Virus record (IMG/VR): IMGVR_UViG_3300017971_000063
Location: 1-53,655 of that record
Length of the DNA: 53,655 bases
Strand: one strand, 5' to 3'
DNA from: a virus
How positions within the stretch are numbered: position 1 is the first letter of the stretch; every line of letters begins with the position of its first letter. Positions 32,225-39,290 of the stretch are shown in pieces. Position numbers and translations under genes: made by a program. Under the pieces are notes generated by a model. It was not told where the DNA came from, did not search any database, and saw only the letters and a list, made by a program, of their open reading frames with translations.

Positions 32225-32374
32225 ATGATTCAAGAGATCAACTCGAAATCTAAAACTCGCCGACTCGGGACTCCCCTTCCCGTGATCGTCCGACTCGGAA
32301 AGCTACTTCCCGAAGTCGGCGGGTTCTTTTATCTCAACGGGAAAGGCGGGAAAGGATGGCGCGGAGACGAATGA
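32225..32374 (+). CDS. Very small protein, unknown
   Basis: A 49-aa protein, first gene after the promoter at 32160, with ATG 5 nt after GGGAGGGGAGA. Basic start (QEINSKSKTRRLG), strand-like middle (PVIVRLGKLLPEVGGFFYL) and a Gly/Lys-rich end. No family is recognised. It overlaps the initiator gene by 19 nt, so translation may be coupled to it. Confidence 0.65.
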   Translation: MIQEINSKSKTRRLGTPLPVIVRLGKLLPEVGGFFYLNGKGGKGWRGDE

Positions 32375-33297
32375 TTGACCCCAAATTTTGGGCGAGTGAG
32401 AAGGTCGGGAAACTCACGTTTCGACAACGGTTGTTTTTGATCGGACTTTTCAGCAACGCGGACGACGAGGGAAGGTTGATCGGAGCGCCGACGCTTCTTC
32501 GGTCGACGATCTTCCCATACGACGATATTCCGATCGAGGAAATCGAAAAAGACCTTGCCGCTCTCGAAAGAACGAAGGACCGCCCGGGTTCTCTCGTTCG
32601 ATACGAAATTGACGGATCGAAGTTTATCGCGTTGACGAATTGGAAGAAATATCAAACGATCAATCGACCTCAAAAGAGCTTACTTCCCGAACCCAAAGGA
32701 ATTGCGCGTTCATTGATTGATTCAATGAATGATTCAGTGAACGGATCAGTGAATGATTCACGGGGTCATTCATTGAACGATTCACGAGCAAAGGAAAGGA
32801 AAGGAAAGGAAAAGAAAGGAAGTACGTCCGAGAAAAATCCCTCGGACCCGATCCCCGAAGTCGCTCCGCTCCTTGAAAAACTCGAACTTCACATTCGTAC
32901 GATAATCCCGGGGAAGAACTTCAAGGCGAATTGGAGATCGAAGCAGGGCCGCGCGTTCCGGCTCCTCCGCGACGCCGACGGAATAGATTTCCCGGCTCAA
33001 CTGAAAACGCTCGAATGGGTACGGACCGGATCGTCACGCGACGCGATATTCTGGCGCAAGAATATCCTTTCCGCCGAGAAGTTCCGGATTCAATACGAGA
33101 AACTCGAAGCGGCGAGGACGGTCGAATCTCGTGCTTCTGGAAACGTGACGCGGCTCTCGACGTGGACTTGCCCGAAGTGCGGGAAGAAGGTCGAGGTCGG
33201 GAACGGTCGTCACCATGCGACGTGTACGAAGTGCGGCGAAGAATTATGGTCGTCCGATCCGAAGGTCCGAAAGGAGTCCCGGGTTGTCGTTAGCTAA
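32356..33297 (+). CDS. Replication initiator / replisome organiser-like protein
   Basis: A 313-aa protein. The amino-terminal ~110 residues have the winged-helix-like pattern of phage replication organisers: IDPKFWASEKVGKLTFRQRL, then FLIGLFSNADDEGRLIGAP and FIALTNWKKYQTINRPQKS. A Ser/Asn/Asp repeat linker follows (residues ~118-145, NDSVNGSVNDS), whose DNA contains iteron-like repeats. The carboxy part is helical (RAFRLLRDADGIDF) and ends in a zinc ribbon (CPKCGKKVEVGNG ... CTKCG). By analogy with lambda O it should bind the origin inside its own gene and recruit host helicase. Confidence 0.75.
   Translation: MARRRMIDPKFWASEKVGKLTFRQRLFLIGLFSNADDEGRLIGAPTLLRSTIFPYDDIPIEEIEKDLAALERTKDRPGSLVRYEIDGSKFIALTNWKKYQTINRPQKSLLPEPKGIARSLIDSMNDSVNGSVNDSRGHSLNDSRAKERKGKEKKGSTSEKNPSDPIPEVAPLLEKLELHIRTIIPGKNFKANWRSKQGRAFRLLRDADGIDFPAQLKTLEWVRTGSSRDAIFWRKNILSAEKFRIQYEKLEAARTVESRASGNVTRLSTWTCPKCGKKVEVGNGRHHATCTKCGEELWSSDPKVRKESRVVVS
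32717..32820 (+). repeat. Candidate replication origin: iteron-like repeats plus purine tract
   Basis: GATTCA(A/G)TGA-type repeats begin at 32719, 32731, 32744, 32755 and 32779 with ~12-nt spacing (one 24-nt gap). They are followed by AAAGG repeated from 32790 to 32820. The repeats lie in the linker coding part of the initiator gene, as in lambda O. Confidence 0.55.
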
Positions 33298-33664
33298 ACC
33301 GTGGCCGTCGAAGATCAAAGACCCGAAACTCGTCCGGGAATACAAGCGGCGCTTCCCGTATTGTGAATTGACGTTTCACTTGACGGGAATCAGAAACGAA
33401 ATCCCGATCGAAACCCATCACGTTCTCCCCGGTTCGTATCGTTCGGACGAGATCGAATTGATCGTCAATCTTCGGAAATATTTTCACGATCTACAAACGG
33501 AGAATAGGGTTTCACCGATTCAGCTTTTCGGATTGAAGTGCCTCAAAGGAGAGGTCGGCGTCGACCGCTTCCTCGAATACGCTCAACTCGTTTATCGGCG
33601 AGCGATCAAACAGAAAACGAAGGACAACTATTTCAGGCCCGAAAATTGGGGAAAGGTGAAATAA
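33284..33664 (+). CDS. HNH-like nuclease-fold protein (possible resolvase-type)
   Basis: A 126-aa protein with a TTG start after AAGGAGTCCC. Basic start, then RRFPYCELTFHLTG and IETHHVLPGSYRSDEIELIV with NLRKYFHDL, a His-His ... Asn ... His spacing like treble-clef HNH enzymes. The remainder is helical and basic. Phage HNH proteins beside replication genes include homing and packaging nucleases. Catalytic activity is not certain because the metal Cys pairs are incomplete. Confidence 0.6.
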   Translation: MSLAKPWPSKIKDPKLVREYKRRFPYCELTFHLTGIRNEIPIETHHVLPGSYRSDEIELIVNLRKYFHDLQTENRVSPIQLFGLKCLKGEVGVDRFLEYAQLVYRRAIKQKTKDNYFRPENWGKVK

Positions 33665-33665
33665 A

Positions 33666-34298
33666 ATGGACGAACTCAAAGATCGAAACAAGGCGTTGAC
33701 GATGCTCGCGCTCACGAAATATATCACCGACGGAAACGACCCGAAGGAGTTCTTCGCTCTCGACGATCGCGGGTTCTCCTCGCAGGAGCAAGCTCACTTG
33801 ATCGAGTTCTCGACGCTCGCCGCGAAATCTTTTCTCGAACGCAAGGCGAAGGTCGAAGCAATGCGGATCGATCTTCCGACCGCGCGGAATCAGGTCGACG
33901 GACTTTCCGTTTTCCTTCTCGCTAATTTCCCGGCGGCGGTCGAAGCGAGGAAAAAGGATCAAGGCGCATGCGAGATCGCGGAGAAAATAATTCAGGACTA
34001 CCAAAGAAAGGATCACGCTTCGAGAATAATAACGCAGGGATTAATGGCAGTTCTCGAAGCGAAGGGAGAAGGGAAGTTTCGCGTTTGTCAAACGGGACTC
34101 GATTCAATATCCGACGCTGGAAAATATATTCGAATCACGCGCGACGAAAAAGGACTCTTGACATTCGAGGTCGTGACGAAAAAGGAAGTGGTCGAAGAGC
34201 AGGGAGAGAAGGGCGGGGAGGGAAACGATGCCGATCCTCAAAGAGAATCTGGCAAGGTATCCGAAAAATTGGAAGGAGATCAGGGCCGCGAAGCTTGA
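33666..34298 (+). CDS. Unknown protein with acidic tail
   Basis: A 210-aa protein, helical in residues 1-130 (NKALTMLALTKYITDGNDPK; AAKSFLERKAKVEAMRIDL), then a strand-like segment (KYIRITRDEKGLLTFEVV) and a Glu/Gly/Lys-rich tail. No family is recognised. It overlaps the following HNH gene by 71 nt. A replication-associated role is suggested only by neighbours. Confidence 0.65.
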   Translation: MDELKDRNKALTMLALTKYITDGNDPKEFFALDDRGFSSQEQAHLIEFSTLAAKSFLERKAKVEAMRIDLPTARNQVDGLSVFLLANFPAAVEARKKDQGACEIAEKIIQDYQRKDHASRIITQGLMAVLEAKGEGKFRVCQTGLDSISDAGKYIRITRDEKGLLTFEVVTKKEVVEEQGEKGGEGNDADPQRESGKVSEKLEGDQGREA

Positions 34299-34626
34299 AG
34301 CGGTCAACTATCAATGCGAACGGTGCGGATTGAAGGATCGAATAATCGGCGCGCGGGATCGTCAGGGTTATTTTTGGACGCCGGACGAGATCGCGTTCAT
34401 GGATCACAAGGAGAACTTCGTCCGGTTCGGGGCGAAGGGGCCGCGCCTCTTCAAGATCGTCTTGACGATCGCGCATTTGGATCATACTCCGGAAAACAAC
34501 GATCCGAAGAATCTCCGGGCGTGGTGTCAAAAGTGTCACAACACTCACGACAACGGGAAGCGATCGCGGAATCGGGAACGTCGAAGGAAGATCAAACGAG
34601 GACAACTCCCGCTTATCAACGTATAG
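34228..34626 (+). CDS. HNH endonuclease
   Basis: A 132-aa protein. CERCGLKD and WCQKCHNTHD form the two Cys knuckles, and TIAHLDHTPENNDPKNLRAW contains the H-N-H catalytic pattern. The carboxy end is Arg/Lys-rich. In phages such enzymes act in packaging, homing or DNA processing. It lies inside the replication block rather than beside terminase. Overlaps the preceding gene by 71 nt. Confidence 0.8.
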   Translation: MPILKENLARYPKNWKEIRAAKLEAVNYQCERCGLKDRIIGARDRQGYFWTPDEIAFMDHKENFVRFGAKGPRLFKIVLTIAHLDHTPENNDPKNLRAWCQKCHNTHDNGKRSRNRERRRKIKRGQLPLINV

Positions 34627-34778
34627 GCGACGAGTTCGTTTGCTTTCTTTGCGGAAAGAGAATCAAGAAGGGACAGGAAGTCCGGATGGGACTCCGGCTC
34701 CTCCCGGCGCATTGCGAGTGCGCGAACGAGGAAGAGAAGGCCGGAAAAAGAGAAGGGAGAAAACGAGAATGGGATTGA
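34524..34778 (+). CDS. Small zinc-ribbon-like protein (start uncertain)
   Basis: The conserved part lies at ~34625-34740: VCFLCGKRIKKGQEVRMGLR and PAHCECANEE give C-x2-C ... C-x-C, likely a zinc site. The frame stays open upstream with GTG codons at 34524 and 34533, but neither has a clear ribosome site, so the true start is unknown. The following gene overlaps its end by 10 nt. It may be a small DNA-associated protein; no family is recognised. Confidence 0.5.
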   Translation: MSKVSQHSRQREAIAESGTSKEDQTRTTPAYQRIGDEFVCFLCGKRIKKGQEVRMGLRLLPAHCECANEEEKAGKREGRKREWD

Positions 34779-35044
34779 CGACGATCGGTCGTGTCGGCGA
34801 ATCGGGAATTTATATCGGGCGCGGATCGAAGTTCGGGAATCCGTATCGGATCGGGAAGGACGGAACGCGCGAAGAAGTGATCGAGAAGTTCCGCGTCTAC
34901 TTCTACAAACGGTTGAACGCCGATCCGGTTTTCCTTCAAGACGTCGCCGATCTTCAAGGTTGTCACCTTCTTTGCTACTGTAAACCGGAAGCATGTCACG
35001 GCGACGTGATCGCCGAATATCTTAATAAAGGGAGGAAGGCATGA
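34769..35044 (+). CDS. DUF4326-like protein
   Basis: A 91-aa protein with ATG after AAGGGAGAAAACGAGA. GRGSKFGNPYRIGKDGTREE and LLCYCKPEACHGDVIAEYL are the two hallmark segments of the DUF4326 family, with conserved Cys/His near the end. The family is widespread in phages and bacteria; its activity is not established in my knowledge. Overlaps the next gene by ATGA. Confidence 0.8.
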   Translation: MGLTTIGRVGESGIYIGRGSKFGNPYRIGKDGTREEVIEKFRVYFYKRLNADPVFLQDVADLQGCHLLCYCKPEACHGDVIAEYLNKGRKA

Positions 35045-35406
35045 AAACCTACTACGCAAAAAGAAGTGATTCGGTCGGAGGTCAAACGGTTTACGTTTGC
35101 GAGGAAGGCGGAGTCCCGCGCGAGCTTGCGATCGGTCCGTCGCTTGGAATCGCGCATCATTCTCCGGACGGTTTTAACTGGGGATACCCCGGGAGCGGCG
35201 CCGCACAACTCGCGCTTGCGATCCTCCTCGATTCACTTGGACGGAAGATCGCGGTCGCTTTTTATCAAACATTCAAGTTCAAGATCGTCGCGGATTGGGG
35301 CGACTCGTGGAAGATCACCGACGACGAGATCGACCGCTTCGTCGGCGAGGAAGCTCGGAAGGCGAGAGAAGGTCTCCCGAAGAGAGCGGAGAGAGTCGAA
35401 TCGTGA
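35041..35406 (+). CDS. Unknown protein
   Basis: A 121-aa protein with ATG after AAGGGAGGAAGGC. It opens KTYYAKRSDSVGGQTVYVCE and contains DGFNWGYPGSGAAQLALAIL, a Gly/Trp-rich turn followed by a helix as in small phage proteins of unknown role. The carboxy end is charged and helical. Overlaps the next gene by GTGA. Confidence 0.7.
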   Translation: MKTYYAKRSDSVGGQTVYVCEEGGVPRELAIGPSLGIAHHSPDGFNWGYPGSGAAQLALAILLDSLGRKIAVAFYQTFKFKIVADWGDSWKITDDEIDRFVGEEARKAREGLPKRAERVES

Positions 35407-35621
35407 AGCGGAACTTTATTTTCGACGGAACGGTTGTCCTTCTCGTCGTTGCAATGGGCGTCTACCTTTTCGGAAGTGTATTCGAAAAGGAAGTCGTTCA
35501 GGGGATCGCGACCGGACTCGCGGTCCTCGCGGTCGTCGGAGTTGTCGCGTGTCTCGTCGTGACGATTATCGCGATCAGGAAGGACGAGAAGGAACTCCGG
35601 AAGCGAGGAATCTATAATTGA
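35403..35621 (+). CDS. Small two-segment membrane protein
   Basis: A 72-aa protein with a GTG start in a GTGA overlap. Two hydrophobic segments at ~residues 9-25 (TVVLLVVAMGVYLFG) and ~33-57 (ATGLAVLAVVGVVACLVVTI) are followed by a charged tail. It is likely an inner-membrane protein. It is far from the lysis region, so it may be a superinfection-exclusion or accessory protein (inference). Confidence 0.65.
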   Translation: MKRNFIFDGTVVLLVVAMGVYLFGSVFEKEVVQGIATGLAVLAVVGVVACLVVTIIAIRKDEKELRKRGIYN

Positions 35622-35896
35622 TCGAGATCGAACTCGGCGAAGGAAAGATCGGGATCGGATACGGCGTTCAAGAAAAGCCGGAGAAGATCGGCGCGATCGT
35701 TTTCGAGAAACTCGGGAAAGCTCACAAGATCGGCATCCCGTTGGAAGGATACAAGCCGAGAACGATCGAAGAGATCGGAGTTGACAAAATACTCTCGATT
35801 ATTACCTTCACGAACGCCGAGTCGATTCGGGCGCTTCAAAAGGCGGTCGAGAAACTTCTCGCCGCGTTCGAAGAAAAGAAAGGAGTCGAGAATTGA
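35618..35896 (+). CDS. Unknown protein
   Basis: A 92-aa protein with a TTG start (TTGA overlap). Strands (EIELGEGKIGIGYGVQEKPE) lead into two helices (NAESIRALQKAVEKLLAAF). No family is recognised. First of a run of overlapping small genes. Confidence 0.65.
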   Translation: MIEIELGEGKIGIGYGVQEKPEKIGAIVFEKLGKAHKIGIPLEGYKPRTIEEIGVDKILSIITFTNAESIRALQKAVEKLLAAFEEKKGVEN

Positions 35897-36306
35897 GAGA
35901 GATCAAGGACCGACTCGGAATCATTCGGTTGACAGAGGACGAGATCAATAAATTTTTGCGCGGTCGATTGAGATTCGCGATTGACGACGCGAAATTCCTC
36001 CGCGCTTTTCGGGACTCGGAAAGCGATCAATTCAAGATCGTCGTTCAATCGATGGCGTTTCCGATCACCTATGAGGGGGCGGTGATCGTCGACGTGACGG
36101 ACGACATGATCGAACGCGACGGAGTCCTCCGTTATCAACCGCACGTCGAGCCGACCGTTCCGAAGAAGGACGTCGAAGCAATGATCGCGGACGTCAACAA
36201 TTTGCTCGACGTGGAGAAGGAAAAGAACAGAGCGCTTCTCGCCGGAGTCGGGGAGAAGTTGAAGGAGAAGAAGGGATGCGGACGAAAAAAGAAAAGTCGC
36301 AAGTGA
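35893..36306 (+). CDS. Unknown protein
   Basis: A 137-aa protein with a TTG start in a TTGA overlap. Mixed strands and helices (FRDSESDQFKIVVQSMAFPI; YEGAVIVDVTDDMIERD), then a charged helix and a Lys/Arg-rich end. No family is recognised. Overlaps the next gene by 31 nt. Confidence 0.65.
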   Translation: MREIKDRLGIIRLTEDEINKFLRGRLRFAIDDAKFLRAFRDSESDQFKIVVQSMAFPITYEGAVIVDVTDDMIERDGVLRYQPHVEPTVPKKDVEAMIADVNNLLDVEKEKNRALLAGVGEKLKEKKGCGRKKKSRK

Positions 36307-36593
36307 CGTTGACGCCGGGAATCTGGATCGGAAAGAGTCAGTCCTACGGCGTCGAGCTTGCTTGCTTCGAAGGCGCGAGGAGATTCACGCGATCGAAAGG
36401 ATTCCTCGCGTTCCCGGACGAAGCGATTCTCATTCAATCAACTACGGTCCGCCGAATACAGAATCAACTCGGATTCAAGCTCAACGTCGGAGACGCGGTT
36501 CGCCTCGACGTGGTCCCGACGGCGAAGGTTCACGTCACGGCGAAACCTCGGACCGTGATCCCGCCGAAGAAGAAACGGAGGTTGAAGAAGTGA
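36276..36593 (+). CDS. Basic beta-rich protein, unknown
   Basis: A 105-aa protein with Lys/Arg-rich ends (RTKKEKSQVTLTPGIWIGKS; IPPKKKRRLKK). The centre is strand-like (NVGDAVRLDVVPTAKVHVTA), like a small barrel. Nucleic-acid binding is possible. Overlaps its neighbours on both sides. Confidence 0.6.
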   Translation: MRTKKEKSQVTLTPGIWIGKSQSYGVELACFEGARRFTRSKGFLAFPDEAILIQSTTVRRIQNQLGFKLNVGDAVRLDVVPTAKVHVTAKPRTVIPPKKKRRLKK

Positions 36594-36874
36594 TCCCAGA
36601 ACACCTTAAAGAAGGGATCGACGCATGGGTCGAGTCGGGTCGTCCGACCGGAAGTTTCCTCCGCGCGGTCCTCGAAAATGATTTACTCGAAGCGGTCAAT
36701 CGGGCCGACGAAATCAGCTTCGCGAACCTCCGCTATATTGTCGGCTACCTTTGGAGCAAATGTCCTTGTGAATGTTGGGGATCGAAGAAAGCCGTCAAGG
36801 AGTGGAGAGAGAGGAAGGAGCGCGAACGATTCGAGAAGGATCAACCGAAATTACCGATCGAGGTCAAGGATTGA
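36590..36874 (+). CDS. Unknown protein
   Basis: A 94-aa protein with a GTG start (GTGA overlap). The sequence PEHLKEGIDAWVESGRPTGS leads to FLRAVLENDLLEAVNRADE, a pattern common to small phage proteins, then NLRYIVGYLWSKCPCECWGS with clustered Cys. Carboxy end charged. Possible regulatory or DNA-associated role; not recognised as a named family. Confidence 0.65.
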   Translation: MIPEHLKEGIDAWVESGRPTGSFLRAVLENDLLEAVNRADEISFANLRYIVGYLWSKCPCECWGSKKAVKEWRERKERERFEKDQPKLPIEVKD

Positions 36875-37209
36875 AAGCGATCTACAACGGTAAACCGTAT
36901 CAAGTCAACACGCTTTTTTTACAAGACGGCGACGGCGAGATCGAGGTCGCCGCGTCCGAGGTCAAAGTGATCGTCGAGGAAGGCGTGATCCTCGAAAAGA
37001 ATCCGGACGTCGAAAATATTGATCCGGACGGACTTCCGACTCCGAACGTGGAGAAGATTCGGGACGTTGCTCGCGATCTTTTATCCGAACCCGGGGAACC
37101 GCCGACGATTCACGTCGGGATCAATCCGAGGAAGATCAACGCTCCGACGGTCCCGGGGAAGTGGAAGAATTGGAAGTCGACCGACCTAAATCCGGAGGGC
37201 GAGAATTGA
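36871..37209 (+). CDS. Unknown protein
   Basis: A 112-aa protein with a TTG start in a TTGA overlap. Strand-rich opening (AIYNGKPYQVNTLFLQDGDG), acidic centre, and a proline-containing end (TVPGKWKNWKSTDLNPEGEN). No family is recognised. Confidence 0.6.
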   Translation: MKAIYNGKPYQVNTLFLQDGDGEIEVAASEVKVIVEEGVILEKNPDVENIDPDGLPTPNVEKIRDVARDLLSEPGEPPTIHVGINPRKINAPTVPGKWKNWKSTDLNPEGEN

Positions 37210-37457
37210 ATTTCGTCACGCTCAACAAAGAGGATATTGAAACGATCGGTCGAGCGTTGAAGGTCTCGATCAACGGCGCGATCGATTCCGGGATACGGGA
37301 AGAACTCACGATCGGAACGATTCAATGGCTCGAAGATCGAACCGGCGTTCGGATCGAGGACCCGGAGATCAGGGATATTCGAGAGCAAATAGTTTCACGA
37401 CTCCGCCGAGAACTCGCCGAGGCGAAAGCGGAGATCAGAAAATTAAAAGGAGAGTAA
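37206..37457 (+). CDS. Helical protein, unknown
   Basis: An 83-aa protein with a TTG start (TTGA overlap). Helical (NKEDIETIGRALKVSINGAI) with a final charged coiled coil (RRELAEAKAEIRKLKG). No family is recognised. Confidence 0.6.
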   Translation: MNFVTLNKEDIETIGRALKVSINGAIDSGIREELTIGTIQWLEDRTGVRIEDPEIRDIREQIVSRLRRELAEAKAEIRKLKGE

Positions 37458-37460
37458 AAA

Positions 37461-37652
37461 ATGAAGTGCGATATTTGCGGAGAAGAGAAGCTCGACGTCA
37501 AGACTCACCATTACAAAGGCGAGTCGAAGGAATACGAGTTCAACGCTTGCGACTCGTGTTTCGAGAAGGAGATCAATCCGGAGACCGACGCCTTTATCGA
37601 CGCGGTCAAGACCCGGGTCGACGCGAAGAAAGCTCTTCACGGCGAGGGATAA
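37461..37652 (+). CDS. Small zinc-ribbon protein
   Basis: A 63-aa protein with ATG after AAAAGGAGAGTAAAAA. CDICGEEKLDVKTHHY and FNACDSCFEKEIN provide two C-x2-C knuckles with intervening His residues, a likely zinc-binding site. Found among small unrecognised genes; may bind nucleic acid or protein. Confidence 0.7.
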   Translation: MKCDICGEEKLDVKTHHYKGESKEYEFNACDSCFEKEINPETDAFIDAVKTRVDAKKALHGEG

Positions 37653-37924
37653 TGTCGACCGATCCGAAGTGTCGATCGTGTTTCCTCTTCGAGACCGATC
37701 CGGAGATCACTCGACTCGTCTCCCGGGTTCAGGCGTCATGCTCGCGGAAGGCCGAAGGGAAGTGTCCTCTCTTCCCGGGACAAATAGACGACGTCGGCGC
37801 GGACGCGAGGCAAGAAGCACGATGGGAAAGAGAAGACGCGGAGAACAGCGCGGAACGAGAGCGCGTCGAGCGCGATCGAGAATATAAAGAGGCGGCGTTC
37901 GATTGGGGCCGTCGGAAAGGTTGA
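37652..37924 (+). CDS. Cys-containing charged protein, unknown
   Basis: A 90-aa protein whose ATG overlaps the upstream stop by one base. TDPKCRSCFLFETDPEITRL and ASCSRKAEGKCPLFPG supply four Cys, a possible zinc site. The rest is strongly charged and helical. No family is recognised. Confidence 0.6.
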   Translation: MSTDPKCRSCFLFETDPEITRLVSRVQASCSRKAEGKCPLFPGQIDDVGADARQEARWEREDAENSAERERVERDREYKEAAFDWGRRKG

Positions 37925-37927
37925 AAC

Positions 37928-38194
37928 ATGGCGATCAAACGATCGGAGTTCAAGTTCGAGTACGTTCGTTTTTGGGCGGCGAGGATTCTCGGGATATACT
38001 TCGTCGTGACTTTTCTCCTCGGCGGATTTATATTCGGTTCCGTTCGGGCGCTTGGAATGAATATTGATTCGGGGGCGATCGGCGCGTTCTCTTTACTCTC
38101 ATCGCTTCTCGGAATAATCGCAACGGCGGCGATCATCGGTCTCGCGATCGACACGAAGAACGGCGACTCGAAGAGGAAGCGGAGACGCAAATGA
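37928..38194 (+). CDS. Small two-segment membrane protein
   Basis: An 88-aa protein. Two hydrophobic segments (LGIYFVVTFLLGGFIFG; SLLSSLLGIIATAAIIGLAI) are followed by a basic tail (KRKRRRK). Inner-membrane location likely. Paired with another two-segment membrane protein directly downstream (ATGA overlap). Confidence 0.65.
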   Translation: MAIKRSEFKFEYVRFWAARILGIYFVVTFLLGGFIFGSVRALGMNIDSGAIGAFSLLSSLLGIIATAAIIGLAIDTKNGDSKRKRRRK

Positions 38195-38523
38195 AGAAGG
38201 AGCCGATCGATCCGAAGGAATTTATTCGCGCGATCGTCTATCACGCGGGAGCGTTCGCGATCTCGTTCGCGGCGGTCGCCGGAGTTGGCGTCGGTCTTTG
38301 TCAAGCGTTCGTCGCTCTCGGAGGTCTCTCGCGATCGACGGCGTTCAACGACGGATCGCTCACCGTGATATATTTCTTCTCGGTGTTAATTGCGATCGGA
38401 TTGACGGTCGGGATCATGTGGCGCGTCGCACCGAAGGAACCGCCCGACATCGTGAAGCTCAAAAAGGATCGAGAGAATCTTCGTGAGATCGTAAACAAGT
38501 TGACCGGCGGAGACGAGGAATAA
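38191..38523 (+). CDS. Small two-segment membrane protein
   Basis: A 110-aa protein with hydrophobic segments at ~13-42 (AFAISFAAVAGVGVGL) and ~60-82 (VIYFFSVLIAIGLTVGIM), then a charged helical tail. It follows another membrane protein with an ATGA overlap. The two may act together; role unknown. Confidence 0.65.
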   Translation: MKKEPIDPKEFIRAIVYHAGAFAISFAAVAGVGVGLCQAFVALGGLSRSTAFNDGSLTVIYFFSVLIAIGLTVGIMWRVAPKEPPDIVKLKKDRENLREIVNKLTGGDEE

Positions 38524-38528
38524 AATAT

Positions 38529-38599
38529 TCCCGGGTCGTTCAACGGCAGGACTCCGCTCTTTGGAAGCGGAAACGGAGGTTCGAATCCTTCCCCGGGAG
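38529..38599 (+). tRNA. tRNA-Gln (TTG anticodon)
   Basis: Acceptor TCCCGGG/CCCGGGA. D stem GTTC/GGAC. Anticodon stem CCGCT/AGCGG around CTTTGGA (anticodon TTG). T-arm GGAGG-TTCGAAT-CCTTC with one G-U pair. CCA is not encoded. It sits in the gap between two protein genes. Confidence 0.88.
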
Positions 38600-38614
38600 A
38601 ACAAGGAGGAAACA

Positions 38615-38776
38615 ATGTCGACCGAACTTTATATTCTCGGAGTGATTTTCGTTTTCGCGCTCGCCTACGTCCTCGGTTTATATGCAGGAGAAAACAAGGG
38701 ACGCGCGGACGTCTACGAGTTTATGTCTCAAACGGACGCGGAACGCGAGGAAGAAGAACGGGAGAAGGTCAAATGA
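38615..38776 (+). CDS. Small single-segment membrane protein
   Basis: A 53-aa protein with ATG after AAGGAGGAAACA. One hydrophobic segment near the start (ILGVIFVFALAYVLGLYAG) and a strongly acidic tail (TDAEREEEEREKVK). Inner-membrane or spanin-like topology; role unknown. Overlaps the next gene by ATGA. Confidence 0.6.
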   Translation: MSTELYILGVIFVFALAYVLGLYAGENKGRADVYEFMSQTDAEREEEEREKVK

Positions 38777-38982
38777 AGCGCGGCGACATCGTCCGAAGCA
38801 AGGATCACGGCGGAGTCTACGAAGTGATCGCTGTCACGCCGGACAAGATTCACGTCAAGGCGTGTTACGCGACGCTCGATCACGACGAGGCCGAACTACT
38901 CATGAAAGGACCGCCGGTCCCGGAACTCGATCTCACCGATCGGCTCGCGATCTCGGCGGTGAAGAACGGAGAGTCAGAATGA
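38773..38982 (+). CDS. Small SH3/KOW-like protein, unknown
   Basis: A 69-aa protein starting KRGDIVRSKDHGGVYEVIAV and KIHVKACYATLDHDEAELLM. The GDIV-x8-GVYEV pattern is like small SH3/KOW-type barrels. ATGA overlap with the upstream gene. Function unknown. Confidence 0.6.
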   Translation: MKRGDIVRSKDHGGVYEVIAVTPDKIHVKACYATLDHDEAELLMKGPPVPELDLTDRLAISAVKNGESE

Positions 38983-39290
38983 GCGACGAACTCACTCTCA
39001 AAGAACTTGAAGAGGAAGCGCGAGTCTTGAAGGAACGATGTTTCGGAAAGGACGGAGAGCTTCTCCCGGGATACGACGGAGAGATCAAGGCGCTCGTCGA
39101 GACGCTCGAAACGATGATCCTCCGACTCGTGAAGGACGGCGCGGTCGTCGAGGCGCTCCGAACCGTCGAAAGCCGATTGAAAGTCAAGTCCGATACGTTG
39201 ATCGACGTCGGCGATCAGGAACACGCGGCAGGGATCGACCTCGCGAATCGGGAAGTCCGCCGCGAGATCAAACGGAGATCGTCGAAGTGA
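38979..39290 (+). CDS. Helical protein, unknown
   Basis: A 103-aa protein, almost entirely helical and charged (LKELEEEARVLKERCFGKDG; VETLETMILRLVKDGAVVEA). No family is recognised. Overlaps the radical SAM gene by GTGA. Confidence 0.6.
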   Translation: MSDELTLKELEEEARVLKERCFGKDGELLPGYDGEIKALVETLETMILRLVKDGAVVEALRTVESRLKVKSDTLIDVGDQEHAAGIDLANREVRREIKRRSSK

